64,000 nucleotides of DNA, from contig CAXHUQ010000450.1 in assembly GCA_964020085.1 (NCBI GenBank), forward strand, positions 62,001-126,000. Direction: 5' to 3'. The notes beneath the pieces were generated by a model. It searched no databases. It was not told the DNA's origin and worked only from the letters and a program-made list of their open reading frames with translations. The stretch comes from Micromussa lordhowensis. Lineage: Eukaryota > Cnidaria > Anthozoa > Scleractinia > Lobophylliidae. Positions 60,331 to 64,000 of this stretch are shown here, piece by piece. The position numbers and the translations under genes are program-made. Within the stretch, counting starts at the first letter, position 1. Each line of letters begins with the position of its first letter.

Positions 60331-60392
60331 GTAAGTAAAGTAGGTTTAAATTGTCATTGTATTTTTATTTTATTATTATTCTCTTTGAAAAG

Positions 60393-60403
60393 CCTCCGTG
60401 AGG
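60393..60403 (+). other. Small hairpin in the insertion
   Basis: CCTC-CGT-GAGG forms a 4-bp stem with a 3-base loop, just upstream of AATAAA. Short stem-loops near the 3' end are known in several non-LTR elements as part of the reverse-transcriptase recognition region. A stem this short could also be chance. Confidence 0.4.
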
Positions 60404-60409
60404 AAAGTG

Positions 60410-60415
60410 AATAAA
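60410..60415 (+). promoter_or_regulatory. AATAAA polyadenylation-like signal in the insertion
   Basis: AATAAA lies one base before the TATG run. Its place near the element's end supports reading the insertion as the 3' end of a retroposed transcript on the + strand. In AT-rich DNA the hexamer can occur by chance. Confidence 0.5.
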
Positions 60416-60416
60416 G

Positions 60417-60436
60417 TATGTATGTATGTATGTATG
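60417..60436 (+). repeat. (TATG)5 microsatellite tail
   Basis: Five tandem TATG copies end the insertion; the last overlaps the right target duplication. Simple-repeat tails in place of poly(A) are typical of some non-LTR retrotransposon clades and their SINEs. Confidence 0.85.
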
Positions 60437-60440
60437 CTAA
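60433..60440. repeat. Target-site duplication, right copy (TATGCTAA)
   Basis: This is the right copy of the 8-bp repeat, after which half B continues with TCAGCCCGG. Its first four bases also read as the last TATG of the tail, so only CTAA is unambiguous target sequence. Confidence 0.7.
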
Positions 60441-63400
60441 TCAGCCCGGCAGATCCCCAGGCGTGGCCGGCTGGCTGACTAGTTAGCCGAGCTTGACGCG
60501 TGTCGCAACTTGGCAAACTAATGGCACCAAAGCACTCCTGGGGTCGGTCCGGGTCCACATGCAAAGTTTAAGAGCTGCGCGAAATCTCGCACTATGCTAA
60601 CCAGCCCGTTTGCTAATTAGCCCAACTTTGCGCGCGTCGCAACTTTGCAAACTAATACCACCAAAGAACTCCCGGGGTCGGTCCGGGTCCAAATGCGAAG
60701 TATCGGAGCTGCGCAAAATCTCGCACTATGCTAATCAGCCCGGCAGATCCCCAGGCGTGGCCGGCTGGCTGACTAGTTAGCCGAGCTTGACGCGTTTCGC
60801 AACTTGGCAAACTAATGGCACCAAAGCACTCCTGGGGTCGGTCCGGGTCCACATGCAAAGTTTCGGAGCTGCGCGAAATCTCGCACTATGCTAACCAGCC
60901 CGTTTGCTAATTAGCCCAACTTTGCGCGCGTCGCAACTTTGCAAACTAATACCACCAAAGAACTCCCGGGGTCGGTCCGGGTCCAAATGCGAAGTATCGG
61001 AGCTGCGCAAAATCTCGCACTATGCTAATCAGCCCGGCAGATCCCCAGGCGTGGCCGGCTGGCTGACTAGTTAGCCGAGCTTGACGCGTGTCGCAACTTG
61101 GCAAACTAATGGCACCAAAGCACTCCTGGGGTCGGTCCGGGTCCACATGCAAAGTTTCGGAGCTGCGCGAAATCTCGCACTATGCTAACCAGCCCGTTTG
61201 CTAATTAGCCCAACTTTGCGCGCGTCGCAACTTTGCAAACTAATACCACCAAAGCACTCCCGGGGTCGGTCCGGGTCCAAATGCGAAGTATCGGAGCTGC
61301 GCAAAATCTCGCACTATGCTAATCAGCCCGGCAGATCCCCAGGCGTGGCCGGCTGGCTGACTAGTTAGCCGAGCTTGACGCGTGTCGCAACTTGGCAAAC
61401 TAATGGCACCAAAGCACTCCTGGGGTCGGTCCGGGTCCACATGCAAAGTTTCGGAGCTGCGCGAAATCTCGCACTATGCTAACCAGCCCGTTTGCTAATT
61501 AGCCCAACTTTGCGTGCGTCGCAACTTTGCAAACTAATACCACAAAAGCACTCCCGGGGTCGGTCCGGGTCCAAATGCGAAGTATCGGAGCTGCGCAAAA
61601 TCTCGCACTATGCTAATCAGCCCGGCAGATCCCCAGGCGTGGCCGGCTGGCTGACTAGTTAGCCGGGCTTGACGCGTGTCGCAACTTGGCAAACTAATGG
61701 CACCAAAGCACTCCTGGGGTCGGTCCGGGTCCACATGCAAAGTTTCGGAGCTGCGCGAAATCTCGCACTATGCTAACCAGCCCGTTTGCTAATTAGCCCA
61801 ACTTTGCGCGCGTCGCAACTTTGCAAACTAATACCACCAAAGCACTCCCGGGGTGGGTCCGGATCCAAATGCGAAGTATCGGAGCTGCGCAAAATCTCGC
61901 ACTATGCTAATCAGCTCGGCAGATCCCCAGGCGTGGCCGCCTGGCTGACTAGTTAGCCGAGCTTGACGCGTGTCGCAACTTGGCAAACTAATGGCACCAA
62001 AGCACTCCTGGGGTCGGTCCGGGTCCACATGCAAAGTTTCGGAGCTGCGCGAAATCTCGCACTATGCTAACCAGCCCGTTTGCTAATTAGCCCAACTTTG
62101 CGCGCGTCGCAACTTTGCAAACTAATACCACCAAAGCACTCCCGGGGTCGGTCCGGGTCCAAATGCGAAGTATCGGAGCTGCGCAAAATCTCGCACTATG
62201 CTAATCAGCCCGGCAGATCCCCAGGCGTGGCCGGCTGGCTGACTAGTTAGCCGAGCTGGACGCGTGTCGCAACTTGGCAAACTAATGGCACCAAAGCACT
62301 CCTGGGGTCGGTCCGGGTCCACATGCAAAGTTTCGGAGCTGCGCGAAATCTCGCACTATGCTAACCAGCCCGTTTGCTAATTAGCCCAACTTTGCGCGCG
62401 TCGCAACTTTGCAAACTAATACCACCAAAGAACTCCCGGGGTCGGTCCGGGTCCAAATGCGAAGTATCGGAGCTGCGCAAAATCTCGCACTATGCTAATC
62501 AGCCCGGCAGATCCCCAGGCGTGGCCGGCTGGCTGACTAGTTATCCGAGCTTGACGCGTGTCGCAACTTGGCAAACTAATGGCACCAAAGCACTCCTGGG
62601 GTCGGTCCGGGTCCACATGCAAAGTTTCGGAGCTGCGCGAAATCTCGCACTATGCTAACCAGCCCGTTTGCTAATTAGCCCAACTTTGCGCGCGTCGCAA
62701 CTTTGCAAACTAATACCACCAAAGCACTCCCGGGGTCGGTCCGGGTCCAAATGCGAAGTATCGGAGCTGCGCAAAATCTCGCACTATGCTAATCAGCCCG
62801 GCAGATCCCCAGGCGTGGCCGGCTGGCTGACTAGTTAGCCGAGCTGGACGCGTGTCGCAACTTGGCAAACTAATGGCACCAAAGCACTCCTGGGGTCGGT
62901 CCGGGTCCACATGCAAAGTTTCGGAGCTGCGCGAAATCTCGCACTATGCTAACCAGCCCGTTTGCTAATTAGCCCAACTTTGCGCGCGTCGCAACTTTGC
63001 AAACTAATACCACCAAAGAACTCCCGGGGTCGGTCCGGGTCCAAATGCGAAGTATCGGAGCTGCGCAAAATCTCGCACTATGCTAATCAGCCCGGCAGAT
63101 CCCCAGGCGTGGCCGGCTGGCTGACTAGTTAGCCGAGCTTGACGCGTGTCGCAACTTGGCAAACTAATGGCACCAAAGCACTCCTGGGGTCGGTCCGGGT
63201 CCACATGCAAAGTTTCGGAGCTGCGCGAAATCTCGCACTATGCTAACCAGCCCGTTTGCTAATTAGCCCAACTCTGCGCGCGTCGCAACTTTGCAAACTA
63301 ATACCACCAAAGCACTCCCGGGGTCGGTCCGGGTCCAAATGCGAAGTATCGGAGCTGCGCAAAATCTTGCACTATGCTAATCAGCCTGGCAGATCCCCAG

Positions 63401-64000
63401 GCGTGGCCGGCTGGCTGACTAGTTAGCCGAGCTTGACGCGTTTCGCAACTTGGCAAACTAATGGCACCAAAGCACTCCTGGGGTCGGTCCGGGTCCACAT
63501 GCAAAGTTTCGGAGCTGCGCGAAATCTCGCACTATGCTAACCAGCCCGTTTGCTAATTAGCCCAACTTTGCGCGCGTCGCAACTTTGCAAACTAATACCA
63601 CCAAAGCACTCCCGGGGTCGGTCCGGATCCAAATGCGAAGTATTGGAGCTGCGCAAAATCTCGCACTATGCTAATCAGCCCGGCAGATCCCCAGGCGTGG
63701 CCGGCTGGCTGACTAGTTAGCCGAGCTTGACGCGTGTCGCAACTTGGCAAACTAATGGCACCAAAGCACTCCTGGGGTCGGTCCGGGTCCACATGCAAAG
63801 TTTCGGAGCTGCGCGAAATCTCGCACTATGCTAACCAGCCCGTTTGCTAATTAGCCCAACTTTGCGCGCGTCGCAACTTTGCAAACTAATACCACCAAAG
63901 CACTCCCAGGGTCGGTCCGGGTCCAAATGCGAAGTATCGGAGCTGCGCAAAATCTCGCACTATGCTTATCAGCCCGGCAGATCCTCAGGCGTGGCCGGCT

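Larger units (their letters stand above)
60331..60432 (+). mobile_element. Short retroposon-like insertion (102 bp)
   Basis: A 102-bp AT-rich segment (about 26% GC by count) interrupts half B of U205 after its first 21 bases. It is flanked by the 8-bp direct repeat TATGCTAA, which is single in intact units, so the insertion left a target-site duplication. Read on the + strand it ends with a small hairpin, an AATAAA and a run of TATG repeats, which resembles the 3' end of a 5'-truncated non-LTR retrotransposon or a SINE. There is no coding capacity and I do not recognise the family. Because TATG also occurs at the target, the right edge could be shifted by a few bases, and tail expansion could mimic part of the duplication. 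Confidence 0.75.
60201..64000. repeat. 294-bp satellite array, right block (rest of U205 to partial U217)
   Basis: The same satellite continues in the same orientation after the gap. U205 is completed around a 102-bp insertion, U206-U216 are 294 bp each (60580-63813), and U217 is cut by the window end. These units are close to consensus but carry private changes, such as 'GACGCGTTTCGC' in U206 and U215 and 'GTGGCCGCCTGG' in U210. The pair U211-U212 (62050-62637) is followed by a similar pair U213-U214 (62638-63225), both first members having 'GAGCTGGACGCG'. No longer HOR is visible on this side. Confidence 0.97.

Noticed and set aside
59917..60334. Reading frames running through the gap (59917-60216, 59950-60312, 59990-60334)
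   Set aside because: They consist largely of undetermined bases and satellite sequence; the apparent length is an artefact of the N run.
60376..60564. Minus-strand frame joining the insertion to satellite sequence
   Set aside because: It is a chance fusion of the TATG tail read in reverse with the usual satellite frame, and has no domain.
1..64000. CRISPR array
   Set aside because: There are no short repeats separated by unique spacers; the whole 294-bp unit is repeated, and no cas gene is present.
1..64000. rDNA spacer, tRNA cluster or other RNA gene repeat
   Set aside because: No rRNA segment, tRNA-like fold or pol III box arrangement was recognised in the unit.
63814..64000. Telomeric repeats or array boundary at the window ends
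   Set aside because: Neither end shows telomere-like short repeats; both ends are ordinary satellite sequence.

Overview
The whole window is one tandem satellite array. I find no supportable protein-coding gene, RNA gene, CRISPR array or promoter. The repeat unit is 294 bp (about 57% GC by hand count of the consensus). It starts at base 1 and runs off both window edges: 204 units fill 1-59975, unit 205 carries an assembly gap and an insertion, units 206-216 follow, and a partial unit 217 ends at 64000. Units are called U1 to U217 below, with position 1 of a unit at the 'CGAAATCTCG' start. Such an array points to a eukaryotic chromosome, in a centromeric, pericentromeric, subtelomeric or other heterochromatic block. 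A short retroposon-like insertion with a TATG-repeat tail fits an animal genome, but the sequence does not let me name the species.

The 294-bp unit is an old dimer of two related halves: A (134 bp) and B (160 bp). They are about 87% identical over 134 aligned columns (18 mismatches by hand count), and B carries an extra 26-bp block. Units differ almost only by substitutions. Up to the gap the period slips once, by a single base, in U101.

Diagnostic substitutions show that the array grew by repeated copying of multi-unit blocks, giving a patchwork of higher-order repeats (HORs) of different lengths. U1-U9 recur at U21-U29. A 10-unit block is doubled at 9997-15876. An 11-unit block is doubled at 20581-27048, followed by a partial third copy to 29693. 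A 19-unit block (5586 bp) is doubled nearly perfectly at 29988-41159. A 9-unit block is present three times at 42630-50567, and a 7-unit block is doubled at 51156-55271. Older links over 13.8 and 14.7 kb, and at least one hybrid unit, record unequal exchange.

The right end differs. From about 55 kb block order becomes irregular and private substitutions increase. A 200-N gap sits at 60001-60200 with the repeat perfectly in register across it. A 102-bp AT-rich insertion with an 8-bp target duplication sits at 60331-60432, the only non-satellite DNA in the window. The short reading frames that recur in the units are by-products of the repeat. The most interesting content is the organisation of the satellite: exact unit length, dyad-symmetric sites in both halves, undepleted CpG, and recent block amplification.
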